Below, piece after piece: positions 8,969 to 16,037 of a DNA stretch of 35,943 bases. The number at the start of each line of letters is the position of its first letter. Position 1 is the stretch's first letter. Source of the stretch: Crocinitomicaceae bacterium. GTDB taxonomy: Bacteria > Bacteroidota > Bacteroidia > Flavobacteriales_D > Crocinitomicaceae. The notes under the pieces are model-generated. The model was not told the origin of the DNA and made no database searches. It was given only the letters and a program-made list of their open reading frames with translations. The stretch lies in assembly GCA_021740085.1 (NCBI GenBank), contig JAIPAL010000022.1, forward strand, positions 1 through 35,943, given 5' to 3'. Position numbers and translations under genes: made by a program.

Positions 8969-9384
8969 TTTTTATGTCGAGGTTCTCCTTCCAAAACCTT
9001 TGTAAAAAACCCATTTAATTTCTTTCTTTCCTTTTCAGAACATTGGCTTTTTATATCCTTAAAGAAAAGATAGGTCATTTTATCCAATTCATATTGATTG
9101 GCACTAATACGCTGTAGAATACTATCCGCTTGACTTTCAGGAAGTTCGTTTTCAAAAGACAAAAGAAGTTTTGCACGAAGATTTCTTGATTTATCCATCA
9201 TCTTTTTCTTCTTATTGAAATGGATCAACTCTTTGCGATTTATGTCACTTGCCCGTGCATCTTCAATGTTGAGAATATTCACAATTCTTGGTCGCTCGTG
9301 TGGCCTATGTGGAAGAAATATAAACGTAATCAAGCCTATATTAATGATCACCAATATCCAAATTATAATCTTATATTTTTTCAT
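8965..9384 (-). CDS. periplasmic heavy-metal sensor-like protein (CnrX/CpxP-like)
   Basis: This 139-residue protein has one N-terminal membrane segment (about 5-24) followed by a charged helical periplasmic domain with His-rich HRPHERP just after the membrane and leucine/lysine-rich helices. This is the layout of CnrX/ZraP/CpxP-type metal sensors. It lies between a gene for a short membrane protein after an ECF sigma factor and the MbnP-like gene, which matches the CnrY-X-H logic of metal-responsive sigma control. The role as sensor is inferred from architecture and context; a simple chaperone-like protein is the main alternative. Confidence 0.6.
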   Translation of the reverse strand: MKKYKIIIWILVIINIGLITFIFLPHRPHERPRIVNILNIEDARASDINRKELIHFNKKKKMMDKSRNLRAKLLLSFENELPESQADSILQRISANQYELDKMTYLFFKDIKSQCSEKERKKLNGFFTKVLEGEPRHKK

Positions 9385-9399
9385 GTTAATTGTTTTGTA

Positions 9400-9630
9400 T
9401 TAATTCCATTCTTCGAAATATGCTGTGACCTCATTTTGTGTCTCTTTCGTTTGGTTGGCATACAACACAGCAAAAATATTAATTGAAACTAGCAATGTCA
9501 TGGCTGCTGCGGCATAATAAAAATGAGTAATCGGAGCTTGTTTCCCCGAAGGGATTAGCGCTAATTTATTCGCTAATTCATCAGAGACTTCAATTCTTGA
9601 AGAAAATTTAAACCCTTCTAATTCTTTCAT
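9400..9630 (-). CDS. short single-pass membrane protein, possible anti-sigma factor
   Basis: This 76-residue protein has a cytoplasmic N-terminal part of about 35 residues with a helical, charged stretch (SSRIEVSDELANKLALIP), one membrane segment (about 37-59) and a short acidic periplasmic tail. It begins on the last codon of the ECF sigma gene (4-base overlap). Position and topology fit a minimal anti-sigma factor of the CnrY type, whose short cytoplasmic helix binds the sigma factor. There is no recognisable zinc anti-sigma motif. I infer the role from context only. Confidence 0.6.
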   Translation of the reverse strand: MKELEGFKFSSRIEVSDELANKLALIPSGKQAPITHFYYAAAAMTLLVSINIFAVLYANQTKETQNEVTAYFEEWN

Positions 9631-10157
9631 AGCTTGATGATTTTTTTCAAATTCACTCGTGCTCTAAAAAGTAATGATTCTACCGCTGAAAGGGATAAAT
9701 TCATTGCTTGAGCTATTTCCAAATAACTAAATTCTTCCATTGTAAACATGGTAAATGCAATGCGTTGGTTTTCTGGTATGCGCAGTAATATATTTCTCAT
9801 TCTTGCTTCTTCTTCAAGTTGAATTAGTTCGACATCTGTACTTTGGGAGCTTAGGAAAAAGTCCACTTTTTCAAGTGGAACGTTTATCCCTTTTCGCTTT
9901 TGACGCAGATCCCTCCGAGTTTTTTCTTTGCATTTATTTACTGTTATACTATAGACCCATGTGGAAATTTCACTCGCTCCTTTAAAATTAGGAAGCCCTT
10001 TAAATACGGCAATAAAAACTTCTTGTGTAATATCCTCTGCATCTTCTTTGTTTCCTGTTAAATGATAGGCAAGATTTAGAACTTTAGCAGACAATATGAA
10101 GGTTAATTTCTTGAACTCATTTGCCTCACCATTTCTCAATTTATCTATATCCACCAT
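9627..10157 (-). CDS. ECF-type RNA polymerase sigma factor
   Basis: This 176-residue sigma-70 family protein has only regions 2 and 4. Region 2 (about 10-85) includes NKEDAEDITQEVFIAVFKGL and a STWVYSITVNKCKEK segment. Region 4 (about 120-174) has the helix-turn-helix SYLEIAQAMNLSLSAVESLLFRAR. It is the first gene of a tightly packed minus-strand operon encoding a membrane protein, a metal-sensor-like protein, MbnP-like and di-haem proteins, so it probably drives its own operon when released by the sensor. No clear housekeeping -7 box lies directly upstream; a near match (TAGTTTG, one base short) ends a few bases before the ATG. Confidence 0.92.
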   Translation of the reverse strand: MVDIDKLRNGEANEFKKLTFILSAKVLNLAYHLTGNKEDAEDITQEVFIAVFKGLPNFKGASEISTWVYSITVNKCKEKTRRDLRQKRKGINVPLEKVDFFLSSQSTDVELIQLEEEARMRNILLRIPENQRIAFTMFTMEEFSYLEIAQAMNLSLSAVESLLFRARVNLKKIIKL

Positions 10158-10269
10158 GAATCAAACTATTTGTTGATTAATTGTTTAGAAACTTGCGTAA
10201 AGACCTAATTATGCGCTTAGTATTTAAAAAAAAGGGGGAAGAAAAAAGCAGTCTAAAGTAAACGAACAG

Positions 10270-10285
10270 AAGGGAAGATTCCCTT
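10270..10285. other. short hairpin after the SDR gene, weak terminator candidate
   Basis: The arms AAGGGA and TCCCTT enclose a four-base loop, 15 to 30 bases beyond the minus-strand SDR stop. The T-run that follows on the minus strand is broken, so termination would be weak. The rest of the 142-base gap up to the sigma gene shows nothing clear. Confidence 0.25.
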
Positions 10286-10299
10286 TTCTCTGCTAAAAA

Positions 10300-11322
10300 T
10301 TAAACTATTTTTAAATCAACCAACGATTTTGCTGTTTCTTGGACCGCTTGAACGGAAGAGATGGGAGCTATTTTCAAGTCTTTTTTCATTTTATCGTTGT
10401 TAACGACATAAAGTAAACCCAACTCATCTTTCACCATGCGGATCGTTTTATCAAACAACGAAGCAATCTTTACCAACCAATTAGGTAATTCTCTCGCCTT
10501 TAATTTGTTTTTGTATTCCGGACAAGCCTCGAGTACTGCAAGAGCAACATCTTTCATCCATAAGGATTCATTCACAATGGCATAGCGTTGTCCAATGGAG
10601 ACTTCGTTTTCTAAAGCATTGAAATGAGCAGCGGCTACATCCCTCACATCGACAATTGGGAAACCCATTTTAGGGGTGCCTGGAAATTCTCCCTTCATCA
10701 TCTTTACTATAATATCTGCACTCGTACCAATTTCTTTATTTAGAATAGGTCCTAATACAAAGCCGGGATTAATTACTGTTATTTTTAAAGCCGGATTTTC
10801 TTTTGCATAGATCCACATATCTTGTTCAGCAAGTGTCTTACTTTTTGCGTAGGCGCTAACTAAGTTACCACTACTGAGGTTTGTAAAATCGCCTTCATCG
10901 AAATTTATTTTTCCTTTCTCATGTCCATACAAAATGGCAGCAATCGAGGAAGTTTGAACAACACGAGTAAGGTTATTAGCTAGTGCTGCATCCATTACGT
11001 GCTTGACACCATTACGTGCTGGCATTATCAAATCGTCTTCGTGTTTTGGAATTCCCAATGGAAAAGGGGAAGCTACGTGTAATACCGCATCGCATCCTTT
11101 CATAGCTTCTTGCCAATTGTCGGGACTATTTAAATCGCAATGAAAAACTTTTAAGGACTTGAGCGACTCTTCACCGAGCACTTTTGCAATGGTTCGTTTT
11201 ACTTCATCTTCCTTTTGCTGATTGCGCGTTGTTCCGGTAATCTGATACCCTCTTTTAATGCCCTCAATGGTAATGTGTGTTCCGATAAAACCAGAGATGC
11301 CACTAATAAAAATGTTTTTCAT
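10300..11322 (-). CDS. NAD(P)-dependent extended SDR (dihydroflavonol-reductase-like epimerase/reductase)
   Basis: This 340-residue protein has the Rossmann-fold signature GISGFIG at 8-14 near the N-terminus, an Asp after the second strand region (HCDLNSP), the conserved HVASPFP stretch near 82-88, and the catalytic YxxxK as YAKSK. These mark the dihydroflavonol-4-reductase-like group of extended SDRs, which reduce carbonyls or epimerise nucleotide sugars; the substrate cannot be read. It is a single gene, divergent from the superoxide dismutase, with a well-formed TTG-N19-TAACTTTG promoter that leaves a leader of about 108 bases. Confidence 0.85.
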   Translation of the reverse strand: MKNIFISGISGFIGTHITIEGIKRGYQITGTTRNQQKEDEVKRTIAKVLGEESLKSLKVFHCDLNSPDNWQEAMKGCDAVLHVASPFPLGIPKHEDDLIMPARNGVKHVMDAALANNLTRVVQTSSIAAILYGHEKGKINFDEGDFTNLSSGNLVSAYAKSKTLAEQDMWIYAKENPALKITVINPGFVLGPILNKEIGTSADIIVKMMKGEFPGTPKMGFPIVDVRDVAAAHFNALENEVSIGQRYAIVNESLWMKDVALAVLEACPEYKNKLKARELPNWLVKIASLFDKTIRMVKDELGLLYVVNNDKMKKDLKIAPISSVQAVQETAKSLVDLKIV

Positions 11323-11434
11323 GCTTTGTTTCTTAATATATGATTACTGCAAAATAGCCCAATAAATCTCACCTTCATTGTTAAAAGAAAAACATTTTGA
11401 ATTGAATGAGATCTTTTCTTTTTTTGTAGGTGCA

Positions 11435-11464
11435 CAAAGTTACATTTTTACATAAATATGTCAA
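11435..11464 (-). promoter_or_regulatory. -33/-7 promoter of the SDR gene
   Basis: On the minus strand TTG (11464-11462) is followed after exactly 19 bases by TAACTTTG (11442-11435), an exact TAnnTTTG box. This is the most complete Bacteroidetes-type promoter in the window. The predicted start near 11430 leaves a long leader before the ATG at 11322. Confidence 0.6.
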
Positions 11465-11552
11465 GTAAAAAAAATCGGACAAGCTACCATAGAATTCTGA
11501 AGCAGTTAATTTAAGCAAGCTATAATTTTAACAACTACCCGTATTTTTTTTA

Positions 11553-11560
11553 TACTTTTG
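11553..11560 (+). promoter_or_regulatory. -7 promoter element TACTTTTG of the superoxide dismutase gene
   Basis: Exact TAnnTTTG match, 24 bases before the ATG at 11585. No TTG is found at the -33 distance. The box and the predicted start argue against translation beginning upstream of 11585. Confidence 0.5.
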
Positions 11561-11584
11561 TTTTGTACTAATAAATACCCTATC

Positions 11585-12184
11585 ATGAGTTTTGAACTAC
11601 CTAAATTGGCTTACGCATACGATGCACTAGAGCCACATATTGATGCACGGACAATGGAAATTCACCATTCCAAGCACCATCAAGCATATACCACTAATTT
11701 AAACAATGCGATTGCAGGAACTGAATTAGAAGGAATGTCAATAGAAGAGATGTTGAAAGTATGTAAAGATAAACCTGCCGTGAGAAACAATGGTGGTGGA
11801 TTTTGGAATCATAACTTATTCTGGGAATGCATGTCACCAAATGGTGGCGGATTACCGACCGGAGAATTGGCCGGTGCGATCAATGATGCCTTCGGCTCCT
11901 TTGAAAACTTTCAAGCTGAATTTGCAAAAGCGGCAACAACCCGTTTTGGTTCAGGTTGGGCATGGTTGTGTGTTAGCAACGGAAAATTAGAAATTTGTTC
12001 TACAGCCAACCAAGACAATCCATTGATGGGAGAAGGATGTTCGGGAACACCAATCTTAGCATTAGATGTTTGGGAACATGCTTACTACTTAAACTACCAA
12101 AACAGAAGACCGGATTACATCACTGCTTTTTTCAATGTGGTTAATTGGTCTGTAATAGCAAGTAAATTTGATGCGGCGAAATAA
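11585..12184 (+). CDS. sodA: superoxide dismutase, Fe/Mn family (Mn-type features)
   Basis: Converts superoxide to peroxide and oxygen in the cytoplasm. All four metal ligands are visible in the 199-residue chain: H27 (EIHHSKHH), H76 (FWNHNLFW), D161 and H165 ([12 protein letters not shown]). The NQDNPLM and [11 protein letters not shown] stretches are more typical of manganese than iron enzymes, but metal choice cannot be settled from sequence alone. The start was set at ATG 11585, since an upstream TTG would lie inside the promoter box. A bidirectional hairpin terminator follows. It is a single-gene unit divergent from the SDR gene. Confidence 0.95.
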   Translation: MSFELPKLAYAYDALEPHIDARTMEIHHSKHHQAYTTNLNNAIAGTELEGMSIEEMLKVCKDKPAVRNNGGGFWNHNLFWECMSPNGGGLPTGELAGAINDAFGSFENFQAEFAKAATTRFGSGWAWLCVSNGKLEICSTANQDNPLMGEGCSGTPILALDVWEHAYYLNYQNRRPDYITAFFNVVNWSVIASKFDAAK

Positions 12185-12202
12185 TTAAGCACCTCTAATC
12201 AT

Positions 12203-12233
12203 AAAAAAAGCGGCCGATTCAGTCGCTTTTTTT
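12203..12233. terminator. bidirectional intrinsic terminator between sod and the phosphate porin
   Basis: A12203-C12214 pairs with G12222-T12233 (12 pairs, one G-U) around a seven-base loop. Seven T follow on the plus strand and seven T on the minus strand, so it can end both the dismutase message and the convergent porin message. Confidence 0.85.
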
Positions 12234-12237
12234 ATTT

Positions 12238-13443
12238 TTAAAAATTCACTTGTGCTTGTATACGAAGCAGATTTCCTCGCTGATAATTGTTTTGTTTCGC
12301 ATAATCCTCAAACCTCCTAGACGACATCGTGTACATGACTACCAATTCGAAGTTTTTATTTGGTTGCCACTCTGCCCCAATCTCCAATTCTTCCACCTTA
12401 TAACTTCTGGCATCTAATTCATGTTTTTTTCCGCCGTCATACTTTTGATACCGCAAAAAGGGAATTAATGTTTGGCTTTTAAAGTCAATTTTGTACGATG
12501 CAGTGATAAACCCACCACTTAAACGCTGATTAGTTATGGAATCTGCTAATTTATCGAACTCAGGTCCTGTGCCAACATTATATTCTGCTAGAATGCCAAA
12601 AGGCTTGGGATAAAGGACAAATGTTGCGCCAATTCGTTCATCCAAATACGTTTTATCTATATTCGATTTTACACCACTAGAAAGGGTTGATAAGGTATAA
12701 ACTCCTTTGTATGCTTGAATTCCTGGCTCAATTATCTGCTTTTTTATGGCAAAAGGGTAACTAATACGAGCAACCACATGACGATTTGTATTTAATTCTG
12801 GCTTGTTTGCTGTTTGTCCATTGTAAATACCTAAGCCGAATACGCCATAATCACCTGAGCCTTTAAGACCTTCGCTCACTAAGGAAGAATAACGTTTTCT
12901 AATTTTTATTGGGGCGTAATAGAAAAACACACCTAAATCCCTTTCGTTGCTAACTGCTGAGTTCATAGCGTCAGCTCGGTCAAGAGGCAATCTATTTTGT
13001 GAGGATTGCATATTCTCAAATCCAAAAGGGACTTTACTTTGGCCTATCCTAAACCTAAATTGATTTTCTTTGTCTATTCCTACATCAAAATAAGCATCCC
13101 TAAGTTGTGCGAAATTCAAATTCGTCGAAACAGGGGCACTGGCAAAATCAGGTTGAATGTAAAAATACACCCTTGGGTTGACTTGGCCATAAATAATAAG
13201 GCGAACACGACGGAAGAAAAATCCATTTTCCCCGCCCCAACTTTTATCACATTGTTCACATTCCAAATCTTCATTTGTCTGCAAAAGTCCGTTGTAACGC
13301 ACTTGAGCATAGCCTCGAATATTAATGGATTCAAACCATTTTTTGGTGCTATTTGATTTTTTTGTTGTTGTATCTGGAACTGTAAGCTGAGCCCTTAGAC
13401 TAGTTCCTAAAAAAAAGATAATTAAAAGAATAGTTGCTTTCAT
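12238..13443 (-). CDS. phosphate-selective porin (OprO/OprP-like)
   Basis: This 401-residue outer-membrane protein has a signal peptide (about 1-19, ending SLRAQ), then the porin O/P pattern: IRGYAQVRYNG near 42-52, FFFRRVRLIIYGQVNPRVYFY near 75-95, FRIGQSKVPFGFEN near 131-144, and a terminal strand ending in aromatic F (QAQVNF), as expected for BAM insertion. It should form a trimeric beta-barrel for phosphate or polyphosphate uptake. It is divergent from the DUF47-pit pair, with phased CTTAA repeats just upstream of its -7 box, so phosphate-starvation control is likely. Confidence 0.85.
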   Translation of the reverse strand: MKATILLIIFFLGTSLRAQLTVPDTTTKKSNSTKKWFESINIRGYAQVRYNGLLQTNEDLECEQCDKSWGGENGFFFRRVRLIIYGQVNPRVYFYIQPDFASAPVSTNLNFAQLRDAYFDVGIDKENQFRFRIGQSKVPFGFENMQSSQNRLPLDRADAMNSAVSNERDLGVFFYYAPIKIRKRYSSLVSEGLKGSGDYGVFGLGIYNGQTANKPELNTNRHVVARISYPFAIKKQIIEPGIQAYKGVYTLSTLSSGVKSNIDKTYLDERIGATFVLYPKPFGILAEYNVGTGPEFDKLADSITNQRLSGGFITASYKIDFKSQTLIPFLRYQKYDGGKKHELDARSYKVEELEIGAEWQPNKNFELVVMYTMSSRRFEDYAKQNNYQRGNLLRIQAQVNF

Positions 13444-13463
13444 GTGTATGTAGAATTTTTTTC

Positions 13464-13471
13464 CAAAACTA
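13464..13471 (-). promoter_or_regulatory. -7 promoter element TAGTTTTG of the phosphate porin
   Basis: Exact TAnnTTTG match on the minus strand, 20 bases before the ATG at 13443. No TTG lies at -33; phased TTAAG repeats occupy that place instead, as expected for an activator-dependent promoter. Confidence 0.55.
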
Positions 13472-13475
13472 ACTA

Positions 13476-13518
13476 CTTAACATATCCTTAATAATAACTT
13501 AATCTATATTTAACTTAA
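13476..13518 (-). promoter_or_regulatory. phased CTTAA repeats, probable Pho box
   Basis: CTTAA occurs at 13476, 13487, 13498 and 13514 (read as TTAAG on the minus strand). The first three are spaced exactly 11 bases apart, the period of PhoB/PhoP direct-repeat sites. The array ends four bases upstream of the porin -7 box. Both flanking transcription units handle phosphate. The binding protein is not in the window. Confidence 0.55.
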
Positions 13519-13540
13519 AGGTAATTTTGGTAATCATTTG

Positions 13541-13642
13541 ATAACATTGGAATTCGAGATTGGAACTTAAATCAAAATATAGTCACGTTATAAAATCTCA
13601 TGTTGAGATTTCTCGTAGTATTTCTGTTTTCGCCAATGTTAT
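13541..13642. repeat. inverted repeat pair ATAACATTGG / CCAATGTTAT with inner hairpin
   Basis: The 10-base arms 13541-13550 and 13633-13642 are exact reverse complements, 82 bases apart. Between them lies a compact 8-bp hairpin (13593-13600 with 13604-13611, loop TGT). They sit in the divergent phosphate intergenic region; two tandem TTAAG sites (13645-13654) follow directly. Possible operator pair or leader structure. Confidence 0.4.
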
Positions 13643-13690
13643 GTTTAAGTTAAGAAAACATATTGCTGCCCTTCTTTCACCACAAGAACA

Positions 13691-13698
13691 TAACTTTG
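13691..13698 (+). promoter_or_regulatory. -7 promoter element TAACTTTG of the DUF47-pit operon
   Basis: Exact TAnnTTTG match, 17 bases before ATG 13716. There is no -33 TTG; TTAAG pairs at 13645-13654 lie 36 bases upstream. Confidence 0.5.
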
Positions 13699-13715
13699 AA
13701 TAAAAAATTAATAAT

Positions 13716-14360
13716 ATGGCTGGAATTTTAAGTTACTTTTTACCAAAAGACAGGGTTTTTTACTCACTATTTGAAGAAGCGAGTGATAATTTAGAGAAAA
13801 TTGCGAAAAAACTCTTACAGGTCGTTCAAGAACCTGATTTCAACAAACGATCGGTTCTAATAACAGAAATGTCCACGCTTGAGCATGAAAATGACGAAGT
13901 AACGCACCGTATCTTCATCGAATTAGGCAGAAACTTTATTACTCCATTTGACCGGGAAGACATTCACGCTTTAGCATCAGCTTTGGATGACATTGCAGAT
14001 TACATATTTTCTGCCGGTAAGAAAATTAACTTTTATAATATCGATCCAATTAGTGATCAAGGTATACAAAAAACAGCTGAGGCTATTTATAAAGCCACAC
14101 TTGCTGTTAAGGAGGCGGTTATGGAACTAAGAAATCTTAAAAATCCACAAAAGATTATTGAATGTGTTATCAAAATTAATAGCATAGAGAATGAAGCTGA
14201 TAGCCTTTTTGACATGAGTATCGAAAAGTTATTCAATTCAGATGTGGATGCGAAAGAACTGATTAAACGACGTGAATTATATCAAGTAATGGAAACGGCA
14301 ACAGACAAATGTGAAGATGCTGGAACTGTTATTGAATCAATCGTTGTAAAATACACCTAA
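13716..14360 (+). CDS. DUF47 family PhoU-like protein, partner of the phosphate transporter
   Basis: This 214-residue, all-helical soluble protein is of the DUF47 (PhoU-related) type, with paired E/D-rich helix motifs (STLEHENDEVTHRIF near 48-62, then ALASALDDIADYIFSAGKK near 85-103) and the matching second half (INSIENEADSLFD). Such proteins accompany PiT transporters and are thought to regulate them by metal-dependent contact on the cytoplasmic side. It lies 23 bases upstream of the PiT gene and forms a two-gene operon with it, divergent from the phosphate porin. Confidence 0.92.
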   Translation: MAGILSYFLPKDRVFYSLFEEASDNLEKIAKKLLQVVQEPDFNKRSVLITEMSTLEHENDEVTHRIFIELGRNFITPFDREDIHALASALDDIADYIFSAGKKINFYNIDPISDQGIQKTAEAIYKATLAVKEAVMELRNLKNPQKIIECVIKINSIENEADSLFDMSIEKLFNSDVDAKELIKRRELYQVMETATDKCEDAGTVIESIVVKYT

Positions 14361-14383
14361 TTTTTACCTAGAAAAATACGTTT

Positions 14384-15970
14384 ATGTTTACTCTACTCAT
14401 TGTGGTGATTGCAATCGCCCTAATTTTCGACTTAGTTAATGGTTTTCATGATGCTGCAAATTCTATTGCAACTGTTGTGTCAACGAAAGTATTAACTCCT
14501 TTACAAGCCGTGATCTGGGCAGCAGCCTTTAATGTGATTGCCTTTTGGGTTTTTGACATGAGTGTTGGAAACACTGTGGCAAAAACCGTTGACAATAATG
14601 CCATTGATCTCTGGGTAATTCTAGCTGGATTATTAGCTGCCACTTTCTGGAATTTATTAACTTGGCGATTGGGTATCCCCTCTTCATCTTCACATACATT
14701 AATTGGAGGATTTGCAGGGGCGGCAGTTGCTCATGCAGGATTCGATGTTATCCAATCTGGTGAAATTTTAAAAGTTGTTTTGTTTATTTTCCTCGCACCA
14801 CTTATTGGGGGATTCATCGCCTACCTAATTGCTGTGGTTACCATGAGTCGTTCCTTCTGGAAAAAAATGTTGGTTATTTTGGGTTTATCGACATTAACTG
14901 TTTTAGTGATGCAATATATGATTGATCATTTAGACATGAAACCCTTCATGCTCTATATTGTTATTGGAATGCTAAGTGTATTTATCCTTGTTTATATTTG
15001 GTTCGAAATTGCACATGGCAAAAAGCCTTCCGCATTGAAGGAGGGAAATATGCATAAAAAACTTCAGCTCTTATCTTCAGCGGCATTTTCATTAGGGCAT
15101 GGTGGAGCAGATTCTCAAAAAGTAATGGGAATTATTTGTGCGGCTCTTTTGGTTTATGGTAATATGGGACGACAAGGAAAATTGGATGAATCAGTTCCAA
15201 AAAGCTTGCAAATTACCGAATTAATGCAAATTGAATACCATACTGATGATGATAAATTAGAAAAATTTAAACCTGAAGTTGCTAAATTTGATTCGGTAAT
15301 TTATTACCTAGAGAAAAAAGAAATTGTAGAGGCTAAGTCAGGTAAAATTGTTTACGATAAAAAAGGAATTGTAGACCCTGCTTTTGCAAATGCAAGCATC
15401 CCGAGTTACAAAGAGATTGATGATAAATTAGAAAAAATTGAAGTCTTTACACTTGGGAAAGCTTTGTGTGATTCGAAAACGCGCGAAACTATATTTAACG
15501 ATAAAACATTGAATAGCGAGTATGTTTATGCTGGCATTTTTTCTAATTATGTTGACGAAAAGACCCATGAGTTAAAAAATGGGTTTAAAATAAAAACAAA
15601 AGTCCATTCGGAGACAATGCCATTTTGGATCGCATTTGGTTGTTACTTAATGATCGGTTTAGGAACCTTGATGGGTGGATGGAGAATCGTTAAAACGATG
15701 GGTACCAAAATCACAAAAGTTACCCCTTTAGAAGGTGTTTGCGCCGAAACAGCCGGTGCTTTAACCCTATTCACCGTATCTCAATTTGGAATTCCTGTAT
15801 CAACAACACACACTATTACCGGTTCTATAATTGGAGTTGGTGCGACAAAACGACTCAGTGCAGTACGTTGGGGAGTTACCATCAATTTACTGTGGGCATG
15901 GATACTTACCATCCCAGTAAGTGCCGCGTTAGCTGCCTTAATCTATTATTTTATTCTCCTAGTTAGATAA
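14384..15970 (+). CDS. pit: PiT-type inorganic phosphate transporter
   Basis: This 528-residue inner-membrane carrier imports phosphate, driven by H+ or Na+. The two inverted PiT signatures are present: GFHDAANSIAT at 20-30 with SSSHTLIGG at 101-109, and GHGGADSQKVMG at 238-249 with PVSTTHTITGSIIGVG at 471-486. Around ten hydrophobic segments can be read. Residues about 260-410 form a long hydrophilic insertion between the helices, rich in Lys and Glu; short PiT proteins lack this length. It follows the DUF47 gene in one operon. Confidence 0.94.
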   Translation: MFTLLIVVIAIALIFDLVNGFHDAANSIATVVSTKVLTPLQAVIWAAAFNVIAFWVFDMSVGNTVAKTVDNNAIDLWVILAGLLAATFWNLLTWRLGIPSSSSHTLIGGFAGAAVAHAGFDVIQSGEILKVVLFIFLAPLIGGFIAYLIAVVTMSRSFWKKMLVILGLSTLTVLVMQYMIDHLDMKPFMLYIVIGMLSVFILVYIWFEIAHGKKPSALKEGNMHKKLQLLSSAAFSLGHGGADSQKVMGIICAALLVYGNMGRQGKLDESVPKSLQITELMQIEYHTDDDKLEKFKPEVAKFDSVIYYLEKKEIVEAKSGKIVYDKKGIVDPAFANASIPSYKEIDDKLEKIEVFTLGKALCDSKTRETIFNDKTLNSEYVYAGIFSNYVDEKTHELKNGFKIKTKVHSETMPFWIAFGCYLMIGLGTLMGGWRIVKTMGTKITKVTPLEGVCAETAGALTLFTVSQFGIPVSTTHTITGSIIGVGATKRLSAVRWGVTINLLWAWILTIPVSAALAALIYYFILLVR

Positions 15971-16037
15971 AAATTTATTTTTTTATTTAAATCAATTAAT
16001 TTTATGTTAAATTAGCACCTCATAAAACTTACTTAAC

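Noticed and set aside
11558..11584. TTG start extending the superoxide dismutase by nine codons
   Set aside because: It overlaps the -7 promoter box, so it would not be on the transcript; ATG 11585 gives the normal N-terminus.
13006..13356. 116-codon plus-strand ORF inside the phosphate porin gene
   Set aside because: Shadow of the porin on the other strand; no family features and no promoter.
16016..16037. Promoter for the PA-domain gene in the 67-base gap after pit
   Set aside because: Only a poor TAnnTTTG-like match (TAAATTAG) was found, so I do not call it.
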